Shown: positions 1 through 9,070, numbered from the stretch's first letter. The stretch: DNA of 64,000 bases from Spartobacteria bacterium (GCA_003167555.1 PMSN01000022.1:62001-126000); one strand, 5' to 3'. The notes: generated by a model not told the origin, from the sequence alone. Made by a program: numbers and translations.

Positions 1-1
1 C

Positions 2-904
2 CCCGAAGAAGTGGTCGTTGTCCCCGGCGGTAAGCCGATCATCTTTTTCACGATCCTTGCGCTGGTTGAAGAAGGGGATGAGGTCATCTACCCCAATCCC
101 GGATTCCCGATCTACGAATCAATGATCAACTACATCGGCGCGAAAGCGGTGCCGATCCAATTGCGCGAGGAGATGGATTTCCGGCTCGACGTCGACGAAC
201 TCGCCGCGCTGATCAACGGCCGCACGAAGCTCATCATCCTGAATTCACCGCAGAATCCGACCGGCGGAATGCTGACGAAGGAGGACATCGACGGCATCGC
301 TCGTGCGATCGGCGACCGCAACATCATGGTGCTGACGGACGAGATCTACAGCCGCCTCATTTTCGAGGGCGAGCATCATTCCATCATGTCGGTGGCCGGC
401 ATGAAGGAGCGCTGCATTTTGCTCGACGGTTTCTCCAAGACTTACGCCATGACCGGCTGGCGGATGGGCTACGGCGTGATGCGCGCCGATTTGGCGACGC
501 ACGTCGCCCGGTTGATGACCAACTCCAATTCGTGCACGGCCAGCTTCACGCAAGTCGCCGGCATCGAGGCGATCCGCGGGCCGCAGGCGTCGGTCGATGC
601 GATGTGCGCCGAGTTCAAGAAACGGCGCGACGTTATGGTCGCCGGCCTCAACAAGATCAAAGGTTTTTCCTGCCGCTTGCCGAAGGGCGCGTTCTACGTT
701 TTCCCCAACATCAAGCAAACCGGATGGCCATCGAAGAAACTCGCCGACGCGCTGCTCGACGATGCCGGCGTCGCCGCGCTGTCCGGGACCGCTTTCGGTG
801 ACTTCGGCGAGGGTTATTTGCGCTTCAGCGTCGCCAACTCGATCGAGAACATCGAGAAGGCACTCGATCGCGTCGGTACCTGGGTGGACAAGCATCTTCA
901 ATAG
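2..904 (+). CDS. Class I/II PLP aminotransferase, 5' truncated by window edge
   Basis: About 300 residues of a fold-type I aminotransferase (aspartate aminotransferase-like) that transfers an amino group between an amino acid and a 2-oxo acid in the cytoplasm. The frame is open to the left edge, so the true start lies outside the window. Visible family features are the NSPQNPTGG substrate and cofactor loop, the PLP-binding lysine in DGFSKTYAMTGWRMGYG, and the C-terminal arginine in LRFSVANS that binds the substrate carboxylate. The C-terminus is complete. The next gene, a 2-hydroxyacid dehydrogenase, follows on the same strand after 70 bp, which would suit 2-oxo acid metabolism. Substrate cannot be assigned. 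Confidence 0.93.
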   Translation, partial: PEEVVVVPGGKPIIFFTILALVEEGDEVIYPNPGFPIYESMINYIGAKAVPIQLREEMDFRLDVDELAALINGRTKLIILNSPQNPTGGMLTKEDIDGIARAIGDRNIMVLTDEIYSRLIFEGEHHSIMSVAGMKERCILLDGFSKTYAMTGWRMGYGVMRADLATHVARLMTNSNSCTASFTQVAGIEAIRGPQASVDAMCAEFKKRRDVMVAGLNKIKGFSCRLPKGAFYVFPNIKQTGWPSKKLADALLDDAGVAALSGTAFGDFGEGYLRFSVANSIENIEKALDRVGTWVDKHLQ

Positions 905-974
905 ACAGGATTCACAGGATTTTGTGGATTGTTCATAACGGGTCTCGTAAGAATCGGGCAAATCCTGTCTGGGA

Positions 975-2081
975 ATGAAACGAATCTTTGCCACCTCCCG
1001 CATCGGCGATCCGGCCGAGAACCGCCTGCGCGAGCACGGCTACGAGCTCGAGGTCTTCCAAGGCCCCGAGGCGCCGCCGAAGACTCTTATCATCGAGAAA
1101 GTGAAGAGCGGCATCGACGCGTTGATCACTACGCTCCGCGATCCGATCGACGCCGAGATCTTCGAAGTCGGGAAGGGTTCGCTCAAGGTCGTGGCGCAGA
1201 TCGCGGTGGGTTTCGACAACATCAACCGCGCCGACGCCAACAAGTACAAAATCCCATTCACGAATACCGCCGACGTGCTTACTGAAGCGACCGCCGAGTT
1301 CGGTTTTTTCATGCTCGGCATGTTGGCGCGCAAAATGTATTCGAGTGAGCGCCTGGTCCGGGACGGGAAGTGGCCGTCGTGGCATCCGTTCCTGCCGTTC
1401 CTTGGCGATGAGGTCACGGGCAAGACCATCGCCATCATCGGCACCGGACGCATCGGCCTGGCGATGATCAAGAAGTGCTCGGGTTTCGATATGAACATCC
1501 TCTGCTACGACCCGGCGTATCAGAACCACAATTACATCGCGTCCATCCAGGCAGTGATGGACCTGCGCCACGCCACCGGAGTTCAGAAAGAAAGGACCTG
1601 GATCAAGTACGTGGAACTCGAGGAGGCGATGCGCGGCGCCGATTACGTGAGCATCCACGTGCCGCTGTTGCTCGATATCGAAACTGACAAGCCGACCTAC
1701 CACTTTATCAACGAGAAGATGCTCAAGCTGATGAAGCCGACGGCGTACCTGGTAAATACCTCGCGTGGTCCGGTCGTGGACGAGAAGGCACTCGCCAAAG
1801 CATTGAAAGACAAGGTCATCGCCGGGGCGGCGCTAGACGTCTTTGAGAAAGAGCCTCTGCCGGCGGATTCGCCGCTCCTCGATCCCGAAATCGCCGACCG
1901 CACCCGGCTGTTCCATCACTTCGCCAGTGGCGGGCAGATCACGCGGCTCTCGGTCGATCCCGACAAAGGCATGGCCGGGCGCACGGCCCAGGCAGTGATC
2001 GACGTGCTGGAAGGGAACTACGGCGGCGACCCGGCCAAGATGCCGTATGTGGTGAACAAGGAAGCGTTTGAAGAGAAGTAG
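975..2081 (+). CDS. NAD-dependent D-isomer-specific 2-hydroxyacid dehydrogenase
   Basis: A 368-residue oxidoreductase of the D-2-hydroxyacid dehydrogenase family, interconverting 2-oxo acids and D-2-hydroxyacids with NAD(P)H. The Rossmann motif GTGRIG is at residues 156-161. The catalytic arginine lies in VNTSRGPVVDE, the glutamate in LDVFEKEP, and the histidine in LFHHFASGG near the C-terminus. A short insertion (residues about 180-215, with many charged residues) separates the Rossmann core from the catalytic Arg region. The stop codon TAG lies inside the first unit of a purine heptamer repeat. Glyoxylate or hydroxypyruvate reductase activity is possible but the substrate is not determined by sequence. 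Confidence 0.93.
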   Translation: MKRIFATSRIGDPAENRLREHGYELEVFQGPEAPPKTLIIEKVKSGIDALITTLRDPIDAEIFEVGKGSLKVVAQIAVGFDNINRADANKYKIPFTNTADVLTEATAEFGFFMLGMLARKMYSSERLVRDGKWPSWHPFLPFLGDEVTGKTIAIIGTGRIGLAMIKKCSGFDMNILCYDPAYQNHNYIASIQAVMDLRHATGVQKERTWIKYVELEEAMRGADYVSIHVPLLLDIETDKPTYHFINEKMLKLMKPTAYLVNTSRGPVVDEKALAKALKDKVIAGAALDVFEKEPLPADSPLLDPEIADRTRLFHHFASGGQITRLSVDPDKGMAGRTAQAVIDVLEGNYGGDPAKMPYVVNKEAFEEK

Positions 2082-2156
2082 AAAGTAGGAAGTAGGAAGT
2101 AGGAAGTAGAAAAGGAAGAGGTCGGAAGTCGGAGGACAGAAGTCAGAGGTAGAAAA
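2078..2156. repeat. Purine-rich heptamer repeat (GAAGTAG type)
   Basis: Tandem units of GAAGTAG/GAAAGTAG run into degenerate GGACAGAAGTCAGAGG units, almost pure purine on this strand. The dehydrogenase stop codon is inside the first unit. The same unit recurs at 2884, 4187, 5361, 12470, 13385, 15664 and 15764. Confidence 0.85.
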
Positions 2157-2172
2157 AACCAAGTCGGACACG

Positions 2173-2889
2173 ATGCGTATCGCGGAAATGAATTGGATGA
2201 TGGTGGAGGAATACCTTACCCGCGACGATCGCTGTGTCTTGCCGCTCGGGAGCACGGAGCAGCATGCGTATCTGAGTTTGAGCGTGGATAGCATTTTGGC
2301 GGAACGACTCGCCATCGAAGCCGCGGAGCCGCTCGGCTTGCCGGTTTTTCCGGTGCTGGCTTACGGCATTACGCCGTACTTCCGCGCGTTTCCGGGAACG
2401 ATAACGCTGCGAATGCAAACTTACCTGTCGATCTTGCGCGATATTCTCGACGCGATGGCTGAGCAGGGGTTCAAACGCATCCTGATAGTCAACGGCCATG
2501 GCGGGAACGCGCCCGCGCAAGGCTTAATCGGCGAATGGACGGCCGATCATCCGGAGGTGCGGATCAAATTTCACAACTGGTGGAATGCGCCGAAAGTTTG
2601 GGCGCAGGTCCAGGCCATCGATCCGGTCGCGTCGCATGCGTCGTGGATGGAGAATTTTCCCTGGACGCGGCTGGCGAACATCGAGTTGCCGCCCGAACAA
2701 AAGCCGATGAGCGATCTCGAGGTGATCCGCCAGCTCGATCCGAAGTCTTTGCGCGCCTATTTGAAGGACGGAAACTTTGGCGGCCGTTATCAGCGCGATG
2801 ACGAGGAGATGATGAAGATCTGGCGTGTTGGCGTGGAGGAGACGCGGGAGTTGTTAAACGCGGGCTGGGCCGCTGAAATTAGAACGTAG
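2173..2889 (+). CDS. Creatininase family amidohydrolase
   Basis: A 238-residue protein of the creatininase / FAPy-deformylase superfamily, metal-dependent cyclic-amide hydrolases. The family signature appears as LPLGSTEQHAYLSLSVDSILAE, where Glu, His and Asp are the expected metal ligands, and as NGHGGNAP (residues about 105-112), with a further metal-binding histidine. The usual sequence after EQH is GPHLP, so the AYLSLS version is slightly divergent. The length is typical of the family. The actual substrate is unknown; many such genes act on compounds other than creatinine. The stop codon lies in another purine heptamer repeat. Confidence 0.88.
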   Translation: MRIAEMNWMMVEEYLTRDDRCVLPLGSTEQHAYLSLSVDSILAERLAIEAAEPLGLPVFPVLAYGITPYFRAFPGTITLRMQTYLSILRDILDAMAEQGFKRILIVNGHGGNAPAQGLIGEWTADHPEVRIKFHNWWNAPKVWAQVQAIDPVASHASWMENFPWTRLANIELPPEQKPMSDLEVIRQLDPKSLRAYLKDGNFGGRYQRDDEEMMKIWRVGVEETRELLNAGWAAEIRT

Positions 2890-2935
2890 GAAGTAGAAAG
2901 TAGAAAACGTCAGAGGGCAGAGGGGTTATAATTGA
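2884..2935. repeat. Purine-rich heptamer repeat
   Basis: GTAGGAAGTAGAAAGTAGAA followed by CAGAGGGCAGAGGGG, the same composite as at 2078. It contains the creatininase stop codon (2887-2889). Confidence 0.8.
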
Positions 2936-2960
2936 ACATTTCAAGTGCGGCTTAGGCCTT

Positions 2961-3953
2961 TCAGCCCCAAAGCTCGCGAGATGGAAGACCGATCTTTCCA
3001 GCTTGATACAAGAGTCCGTGATGCCGATCACCGGCCAGAAGTAACGGACCGTCCAAGTCAACATAATCTGTAGCACCCGCGAGGAGGCGCGCTGGAGCAA
3101 TTCCCAAGGAAGTGCAGACCATGCAGCCGATCAACAGTTTCAGGCCGCTTTGGCGGGCGCGCTCCGTCAGTAACAAGGCTTCCGTCAGTCCTCCCGTCTT
3201 ATCCAACTTTACGTTGATCGCATCGTAGCGGTTAACGAGTCGGGGTAAGTCGGCGGTGGTATGGCAACTCTCATCCGCGCACACTGGAACCGGATGGTCT
3301 AGGGTTTCCAGGGCGTCATCCGCGTCGGCCGGGAAAGGTTGTTCGATGAGTTCAACTCCTAACCCGCGCAGCGCAGAAACGATCTCTCGATAATGCGACG
3401 GGGACCACGACTCGTTGGCGTCAACCAGCAGACGCGCTGCCGGCGCCGCTCCTCTCACAGCTTCCGCCCGCGGAAGGTCGAGGCTGTCGCCTCCGAGTTT
3501 CAGCTTCAGGATGGGGGCGCTTTTGCTTACTTGGGCAGCCGCGGCCATTTTCTCCGGGGTGTCCAGACTGATTGTAAACGCCGTTTCAACTGCACCAACG
3601 ATTTGAATGTTCGCAAGTTCCCACGCGCGCTTGCCGGAAATTTTCGCTTCCAGATCCCAGAATGCACAGTCCAAAGCGTTCCGTGCGGCAGAGGCGGGCA
3701 GTAATTTTTGAATCTGCTGCCGGTCAATTTTTTCTCCTTTCACAGAGACTTGCTCGAGCTGAGCGACCGTGGACGCGGCGTTTTGACCGTAGCGCGAGAT
3801 TGGAACGGCCTCGCCGCGGCCGGTGTGTTCGCCGTCACTTACTGTGACAACAACGACACGCGCTTCGGTGCTGGCACCGCGAGCAATTCGAAAAGGCTTG
3901 TCGAGCGGCCAACTTTGCTCGGTGACCCTCAATTCAAAGTTGTGCGCGCTCAT
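2961..3953 (-). CDS. Dipeptide epimerase (enolase superfamily, L-Ala-D/L-Glu epimerase type)
   Basis: A 330-residue enolase-superfamily enzyme of the muconate lactonizing subgroup, expected to epimerise dipeptides such as L-Ala-D-Glu released during murein recycling. The catalytic lysine motif KLKLGG (residues about 153-158) is present, as are the metal ligands in DANESW and CADESC and the second catalytic lysine in NVKLDKTGG. An N-terminal capping domain precedes the barrel. The gene faces the creatininase gene tail to tail with 71 bp between them. Specificity for Ala-Glu against other dipeptides cannot be read from the sequence. Confidence 0.9.
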   Translation of the reverse strand: MSAHNFELRVTEQSWPLDKPFRIARGASTEARVVVVTVSDGEHTGRGEAVPISRYGQNAASTVAQLEQVSVKGEKIDRQQIQKLLPASAARNALDCAFWDLEAKISGKRAWELANIQIVGAVETAFTISLDTPEKMAAAAQVSKSAPILKLKLGGDSLDLPRAEAVRGAAPAARLLVDANESWSPSHYREIVSALRGLGVELIEQPFPADADDALETLDHPVPVCADESCHTTADLPRLVNRYDAINVKLDKTGGLTEALLLTERARQSGLKLLIGCMVCTSLGIAPARLLAGATDYVDLDGPLLLAGDRHHGLLYQAGKIGLPSRELWG

Positions 3954-4085
3954 TCAGCGATTTCAGGTTAGCGGCTGCCGTACGCGACGATGAGACGAAG
4001 CGCCAGTTATTTTCGCGGCCCGAAGACGACGAGCATGAGCGAAATCACTTGGAACCGGCTGGGAAAGAGGGAGGGTGAAGGTCTT

Positions 4086-4196
4086 ATGGGAAACAGCCAA
4101 GGCAGAGACAACGTAAGGAAACGCGCATCACGCCGCAAAAAGACCGAGCGGCTCGCGGCCGCCAAGAAAGAAACGAAGAAGAAAAGTGGAAAGTAG
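4086..4196 (+). CDS. Small, highly basic hypothetical protein
   Basis: A 36-residue frame rich in Lys and Arg (RKRASRRKKTERLAAAKKE). The start is chosen at an ATG preceded by GGAGGGTGAAGG five or six bases upstream, a strong ribosome binding site; a longer frame opening at 3990 lacks one. Such a charged peptide could bind nucleic acid or ribosomes, but no family is recognised. The stop codon falls in a purine heptamer repeat. It could also be a chance frame; the ribosome binding site is the main support. Confidence 0.5.
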   Translation: MGNSQGRDNVRKRASRRKKTERLAAAKKETKKKSGK

Positions 4197-4224
4197 GAAT
4201 TAGAAAGTAGAAAACGAAGAGGAC
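4187..4224. repeat. Purine-rich heptamer repeat
   Basis: GGAAAGTAGGAATTAGAAAG and following GTAGAAAACGAAGAGGACAG. It contains the stop of the small basic gene. Confidence 0.75.
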
Positions 4225-4229
4225 AGCAG

Positions 4230-5339
4230 TCAGCGATCGGATGGCGGTTTTGCCCTCGCCGGAATCAGTTTATTAACGAAACCGTTGGTCGCTTTCTCCA
4301 AAATGATTCCCCACGCGCTGAGGACGGCGAGAGTCGCGGCCGCGATGAGCAGAAACATCCAGATAGGTTGTGCGCGAATGCGAAGTCCCAGCCAGATTAC
4401 ATAAGGTTGGTGGACGAGATAAAGGCCATAGGAGAACGTTCCGACCAGGCCGAACAGTTTAGCCGGGCCCGAGAGCAGGGTGATGATTCCGGCAACACCG
4501 ACGACGACGAGGAAACAACACGCGCCCGTGGCAAGATCGACAAAGACGTAGGTGAGACCGTTGTGGTAAAGCCAGAGCGCCGCGGGATAGAGCAGCAATC
4601 CGGCGACCAATCCGGCGCCGCGCAGGAGAAGCCGTTCCGCGGACGCGGGTGATCGGCTGTGCCACATTCCGAGGGCCATGCCCAGGGCGAACTCCGGCAA
4701 CCGGGAAATGGCGAAGCCGCCGAGTATCCACAGTCCGTCTTGTGGATAAACAAAGAGCATCAGATAGCGCACGAAAAATCCCAGGGCGCACGCGATTAAC
4801 AAGAAAATCCACGGGCCGAGTTTTTGTGCGGCCCAAAAGAGCAGGGGAAAGATCAAATAGAATTGGATCAGCATGGAAAAGTACCACCATGCGGCGTTGA
4901 GGTACATGAAGTTCATCGTGATATCGATGAAGCGCAGACCGAGCAGACTCAGAACAATCCTACTGTCCACGGGTTCGAGACGCGCCACGAAAGGCGAAAG
5001 CAGATAAACCAAATGGGCGACCCAGTACATCGGATAAAGACGCAGGAACCGCGCGCGATACCAGTGTCCCCAGTTCATGGCGCCCGACTCCGCGCGGCGG
5101 GCGGTTGATTGCATCAACGCCCAACCGCTCAGGATTATAAAAACGCCGACGGCATGGAAGCCGACGCCGGAAACTTGAATCCACACATATCGCAGAGCCG
5201 TGGCGGCGCCGGCGGCGAGCCCACTCCAGTCGGCGGCGGGAAGGGTTCCGTGCTCGAAGTAGGTTCGGAAGAAGTGAAAGTAAACAACCCAGAGGATCGC
5301 CAGTCCCTTCGCGACATCGAGCCAAAGAAGGCGTTTCAC
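4230..5339 (-). CDS. Acyltransferase 3 family membrane protein (OafA-like)
   Basis: A 369-residue integral membrane protein with about ten hydrophobic segments, of the acyltransferase 3 family that O-acylates sugars of surface polysaccharides or related acceptors. The N-terminal segment RLLWLDVAKGLAILWVVY, followed by a conserved histidine (FHF), is the family signature. TM helices alternate with Arg/Lys-rich loops, and the C-terminus is basic and cytoplasmic (IPARAKPPSDR). No polysaccharide gene cluster is adjacent, so the acceptor is unknown. The 233-bp gap to the SRPBCC gene holds a purine repeat. Confidence 0.9.
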   Translation of the reverse strand: MKRLLWLDVAKGLAILWVVYFHFFRTYFEHGTLPAADWSGLAAGAATALRYVWIQVSGVGFHAVGVFIILSGWALMQSTARRAESGAMNWGHWYRARFLRLYPMYWVAHLVYLLSPFVARLEPVDSRIVLSLLGLRFIDITMNFMYLNAAWWYFSMLIQFYLIFPLLFWAAQKLGPWIFLLIACALGFFVRYLMLFVYPQDGLWILGGFAISRLPEFALGMALGMWHSRSPASAERLLLRGAGLVAGLLLYPAALWLYHNGLTYVFVDLATGACCFLVVVGVAGIITLLSGPAKLFGLVGTFSYGLYLVHQPYVIWLGLRIRAQPIWMFLLIAAATLAVLSAWGIILEKATNGFVNKLIPARAKPPSDR

Positions 5340-5360
5340 TGCATCCGCTTACCAGCACGT

Positions 5361-5423
5361 ACGAAGAGTAGGAAGGAGAAAAGACAGAGGGCGGAAGACG
5401 GAGATCAGAAGACAGAAGTCTAA
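5361..5423. repeat. Purine-rich heptamer repeat, degenerate
   Basis: GAGTAGGAAGGAGAAAAGAC followed by GGAAGACGGAGATCAGAAGA units. Same composite as at 2078, more decayed, upstream of the acyltransferase start. Confidence 0.7.
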
Positions 5424-5572
5424 GGGGGAGGTCGATCGGTTTCAGCGTTGACGAGAGATGCGAATTTTTCGCAGAGTGCCATTCGCTCGCCGCGAGTCTC
5501 TGTCGGAAGGGAGGGCGGCGACGATTCACTCTAACATTGGGAGGACGCGGCTGAGGCAGGAAGGGAGAAAAC

Positions 5573-6028
5573 ACGACCACGAAAAATCAGTCGGCGGAAG
5601 CGGTTGTCATCGAGCGCACGTTCACCGCGTCTGTCGCGCGGGTTTGGAAGGCGCTCACCGATGTGGAGGAAATGCGGCGGTGGTATTTCGATCTGAAGGA
5701 ATTCAGGTCCGAGGTGGGCTTTGAATTTGAGTTCATCGTCGAGCACGAAGGCATGAAGTATCATCATCTTTGCAAGATCACTGAGGTGATTCCGCAAGAG
5801 AAGCTCGCCTATACCTGGCGCTACCAAGGACACGAGGGCAATTCACTGGTCACGTTTGAATTGTTCGCCGATGGCGACAAAACGCGACTGAAGCTGACCC
5901 ATGAGGGTTTGGAAACGTTTCCGAAGACTCCGTCGTTCGCGCGCGAAAATTTTATCGCGGGCTGGACGCAAATCATTGGGTCATCGCTCAAAGAGTTTGT
6001 CGAAAGCGATGGTGCGGATCGGATTTAA
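5573..6028 (+). CDS. SRPBCC / AHSA1-type protein with apparent ACG start
   Basis: A START/Bet v 1-like (SRPBCC) protein of about 151 residues. AHSA1-type domains bind hydrophobic ligands or act as Hsp90-activator-like folds; the function here is unknown. The first in-frame ATG (5663) would remove the conserved first strand and helix VVIERTFTASVARVWKALTD. That conserved part is in frame upstream as far as a TGA at 5552, with no ATG, GTG or TTG before it. An AAGGGAG ribosome binding site sits five bases before ACG at 5573, giving TTKNQSAEAVVIERTF, as expected if ATG had become ACG. The C-terminal helix (FIAGWTQIIGSSLKEFVE) is intact. ACG initiation, a start-codon mutation or a base error are all possible. 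Confidence 0.8.
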   Translation, partial: TTTKNQSAEAVVIERTFTASVARVWKALTDVEEMRRWYFDLKEFRSEVGFEFEFIVEHEGMKYHHLCKITEVIPQEKLAYTWRYQGHEGNSLVTFELFADGDKTRLKLTHEGLETFPKTPSFARENFIAGWTQIIGSSLKEFVESDGADRI

Positions 6029-6219
6029 GTTCTATCCATAGGTTATTTCAGCGGCAATGTGGTCACGTTATCAGCGACCTTGGCGCGATCAGGAGAACGT
6101 TCTTCATGGGGATCAGGTCGTTTCTGTGACAAGTCCGGCATCGGAATCAACCAACATTTTCGCTTAGCCGATAATTTTCCTTCGAAAGTTAGATGATCTC
6201 GACAGCAGCGTCGAGTTCT

Positions 6220-6657
6220 TCAGCTCGGCTGGCTGCGGTCGTAAGGAATAATATTATCCCATTCCTCGGCTGAGGAGCGGGCGACAAAGGCCACGACGGG
6301 TTCGGTGTCGCTCATGTTGAAGACTTCGTGAGGCACCCCGGGCTTTATGTAAATGAAATCGCCGGCCTGGTTCTCCAACACTTGCTTAAGCCCGGGCCCG
6401 AACTCGTGGCGCACTCTTCCTTCGAGGATGTAAAGGATCAACTCGAAGCCGACATGAATATGCGCGTAGGCCACACCACCCGGAGGTATCGTGGCGATGT
6501 TGGCTGATAGCTTGGTCGTGCCCACATTTTTGGCGGACATGCCCTGCTTATAGTGAATGCCATTCCAATCCCGCCGGGCGCCGCCGCCACGAATGGTCAA
6601 TATCCCATCGTGATCTTCCACCGCGCTGAGTTGAATGTTATTTTTGTCGTCGGTCAT
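6220..6657 (-). CDS. Cupin domain protein
   Basis: A 145-residue single-domain cupin. The first cupin motif is visible as GGVAYAHIHVGFELILYILEG (split here between metal ligands His, His and Glu) and the second as PGVPHEVFNMS, with the last metal-binding histidine. The start at 6657 (MTDDKNN) has AGGATC upstream; a longer frame to 6978 overlaps the divergent thioredoxin-like gene and is unlikely. Cupins of this size can be metal-dependent enzymes or sugar or acid sensors; no substrate is indicated. Confidence 0.88.
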   Translation of the reverse strand: MTDDKNNIQLSAVEDHDGILTIRGGGARRDWNGIHYKQGMSAKNVGTTKLSANIATIPPGGVAYAHIHVGFELILYILEGRVRHEFGPGLKQVLENQAGDFIYIKPGVPHEVFNMSDTEPVVAFVARSSAEEWDNIIPYDRSQPS

Positions 6658-6814
6658 AACGAGTGATCCTGAATTTAGACAGCCGGGCGTCTGCCGGCAA
6701 CAAATCCCCGCTTTTGCTGCGGAGGAGGTGTGGAAACTCGTGCCACTACACCTATCCCAGGGGCAAAGAAATTGTTGAATCCAATCTGATGCTCCGTCGC
6801 ATCGAACTGTTAAC

Positions 6815-8017
6815 ATGAAACAACCGTTTATTGTGATCCTAACCACGACGCTAGGGATAATCACAGCAAGTGCCGGGTCGCAAAGCGATGTGGATCGTGC
6901 GCGAGAAGTTCTCGAGAGATCGGCCGGGGCATACAGAAACGTAGAGGCATTGCGCGACAGCCTTTCGTATGTCGTCAAGGCGCCAGGATCGGAGCAAGAG
7001 ACAAAAACGCAGGAGTACGGATTTGGCCCGGGCCGTCGAATGTTCGTAAAGAATGCGCTGCTGGAAGCGGTCGCGCTGGATGGAATGTTCTATCTTACCC
7101 AGAGCGACGTGCCCGACCGATATGTCTCCGCGAGTTACGACCGCGATTTTGGGAGCATTCTCCGGAGCGTGTCCGGCGCCGGGTCTCTTTTTGAACCGCC
7201 ACCGCTGGCCATGCATGAAGGGAAGAACATTGATGCCTGCGTGGATACCTTTCGCTTCAATCTTCTCGAACAACTGCAGATCGAGGGGTATCGGCAGGTC
7301 ATCGGCGACGATAAGAAGGTATACGATGAGATCCATTTTTCCGCTAGCAATGGGGAACTGGACTTGAGGATTAATTCGGGAACTCATTTTTTCGACAGAA
7401 TTTCGTTTCAAGTAAAGCCGGCCGGCGCGCCGGAAGGATTTCTTGTGCGCGTGAACGGCACATTTTCGCCACGCGCATCAGCCGAACCGCCGATTACTTT
7501 CGCGGCTGGTTCGCGCAGCGCAGTCAACAATCTAACCGAACTGACATCGAAGCGACTCGCGCCAGGTTCTCCCGCGCCGGATTTTGCGCTCGAAACCCTG
7601 GACGGAAAAAGAATCGCGTTGCGGGAACTTCGAGGGTCCGTGGTGCTGGTGGATTTCTGGGCAACGTGGTGTGTCCCTTGTTGGAAGGCATTAAAGGAGA
7701 CTCAAGCCCTCGCCAACTGGGCGGCTGTCGAAAAATTGCCGGTCAAAGTCTTCGCCGTGAACACGCTCGAACAAGGGGCGGACACAAATGGGAAATTGAA
7801 AAGGGTGCAGGCGTTTTGGCGATCTCAAGGGTTCACGATGCCGACGTTGTTCGATTCCAAGTCGGAAATGTTCAAGGCCTACGCCAGCCCGGGCCTTCCA
7901 AGCATGGTCTTGATCTCGCAAACGGGTACGATTCTTCGTTACCACGAAGGACTGTTTCCCGAAATGGAAGAAACGCTGAAGCGGGAACTCCGGGAAAGTC
8001 TGACCGAAGCCAAGTAA
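6815..8017 (+). CDS. Exported DUF2092 plus thioredoxin-like (TlpA-type) redoxin
   Basis: A 400-residue protein with a signal peptide (residues about 1-21), an N-terminal DUF2092-like lipoprotein-localisation fold (residues about 30-240) and a C-terminal TlpA/AhpC-type thioredoxin domain (residues about 250-395). The redox pair C286-V-P-C289 lies in FWATWCVPCW. The cis-proline region is GLPSMVLIS. The domain pairing suggests an envelope thiol reductase or a protein involved in haem or outer-membrane lipid handling; this is inference. The gene is followed at 8061 by a small unrelated protein. Confidence 0.9.
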   Translation: MKQPFIVILTTTLGIITASAGSQSDVDRAREVLERSAGAYRNVEALRDSLSYVVKAPGSEQETKTQEYGFGPGRRMFVKNALLEAVALDGMFYLTQSDVPDRYVSASYDRDFGSILRSVSGAGSLFEPPPLAMHEGKNIDACVDTFRFNLLEQLQIEGYRQVIGDDKKVYDEIHFSASNGELDLRINSGTHFFDRISFQVKPAGAPEGFLVRVNGTFSPRASAEPPITFAAGSRSAVNNLTELTSKRLAPGSPAPDFALETLDGKRIALRELRGSVVLVDFWATWCVPCWKALKETQALANWAAVEKLPVKVFAVNTLEQGADTNGKLKRVQAFWRSQGFTMPTLFDSKSEMFKAYASPGLPSMVLISQTGTILRYHEGLFPEMEETLKRELRESLTEAK

Positions 8018-8060
8018 CGGTCCGGTTTTTAATTGCGTGACAAGAGGTGTATCAGGAGAA

Positions 8061-8477
8061 ATGTCCGATCCACGAAACGTCGCCCACGCCAAGAAGGTCA
8101 CGCAGGAGAAAGTGCATCATCCCGAATCCGGCTCGGGTGCGAGGCCGAGGAAGAATCGCAAAAAGACAGCCACTCAGAACGACGCGGCCGCGAGCAAACC
8201 AGCGCCAGCGGAAGCCGCGAAAGTGGAGCAGGCGCCCGGTGATCTGGAGAAATCCGTCGCGGTTCTGTCGAAGCTGAAAGACATGGAGTTCCATTCCCGG
8301 GCGAATATCGAGACGCTGGCCGGGTTGATTCTGACGATTGAAGACGAATTGAAACAGAAAGAGTTCTCCGACCCGATCGGCGCGCTCTATGCGGCGCAAG
8401 ATGGGTTTCACACCAAAATCGCTGCCTTGATCGAGAGCTATGAAGCGAAGTGCGAGAGTCTGAAGCCGTCGTCCTAG
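8061..8477 (+). CDS. Hypothetical protein with basic N-terminus and helical C-terminus
   Basis: A 138-residue protein of no recognised family. The start is set at ATG 8061 because AGGAGAA directly precedes it. Residues 1-60 are Lys/Arg/Ala/Pro-rich and probably disordered; residues 65-138 are amphipathic helices (LEKSVAVLSKLKDMEF and IEDELKQKEFSDPIGAL). It could be a nucleoid- or ribosome-associated factor, but nothing in the context proves this. Confidence 0.65.
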   Translation: MSDPRNVAHAKKVTQEKVHHPESGSGARPRKNRKKTATQNDAAASKPAPAEAAKVEQAPGDLEKSVAVLSKLKDMEFHSRANIETLAGLILTIEDELKQKEFSDPIGALYAAQDGFHTKIAALIESYEAKCESLKPSS

Positions 8478-8509
8478 GTTCGAGCGGTGGCAGGCAGATG
8501 TTTCCCGCC

Positions 8510-8974
8510 TCAGATCTCACGTCGCATCGTGACGGCTCGCTCGCTTTGCTGCACGATCTTGAAACCGAATCGTTCGTAGAGCCGCACGGCCGGATTATTC
8601 GCCGCGGCGCTGATCGATACAGCGGAGCAGTGCGGATTCGCTTTGACCAATTGCGTGAGCAGCGCCGCCCCAATGCCACGCTTGCGATGTCCGGATTTCA
8701 CCGCGAAGGCAAGTTCGGGCATGGCTTGCTCTTCGGCCTTTGCTGGCGGTAAGCGGAACCAAACCGCCCCGAGCAATTCATCCTTCTTCTCGGCATCGTA
8801 TGCGACGAAGCCGGTGTCGCCCGCGCGGCCCCAACCCTCGACATGGCGCGCGTATTCGGGCTGCCGCACAATGTCTCGCGGCGGCGCATCCTCCGATGTC
8901 CGCAAGGCTTGATACAACATCTCCCAGAGGACGGGCTCATCCGCGCTCGTGAGTGGGTGAATCACGTAATCCAT
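8510..8974 (-). CDS. GNAT family N-acetyltransferase
   Basis: A 154-residue GCN5-related acetyltransferase. The acetyl-CoA-binding motif is GHRKRGIGAALLTQL (residues about 95-109), followed by SISAAANNPAVRLYERFGFKI, typical of motif B. Acceptor unknown. The 5' end lies beside a decayed region with a tag remnant, on the same strand. Confidence 0.88.
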   Translation of the reverse strand: MDYVIHPLTSADEPVLWEMLYQALRTSEDAPPRDIVRQPEYARHVEGWGRAGDTGFVAYDAEKKDELLGAVWFRLPPAKAEEQAMPELAFAVKSGHRKRGIGAALLTQLVKANPHCSAVSISAAANNPAVRLYERFGFKIVQQSERAVTMRREI

Positions 8975-9070
8975 AATCTCAAAGGTTCGCGGTTTATCTC
9001 GATTGCGACAAGTGTGATGAATAGCCGGGCATGCAGACGAATCCGGCGTCGGGGAAAGTTAGTGATCTGA

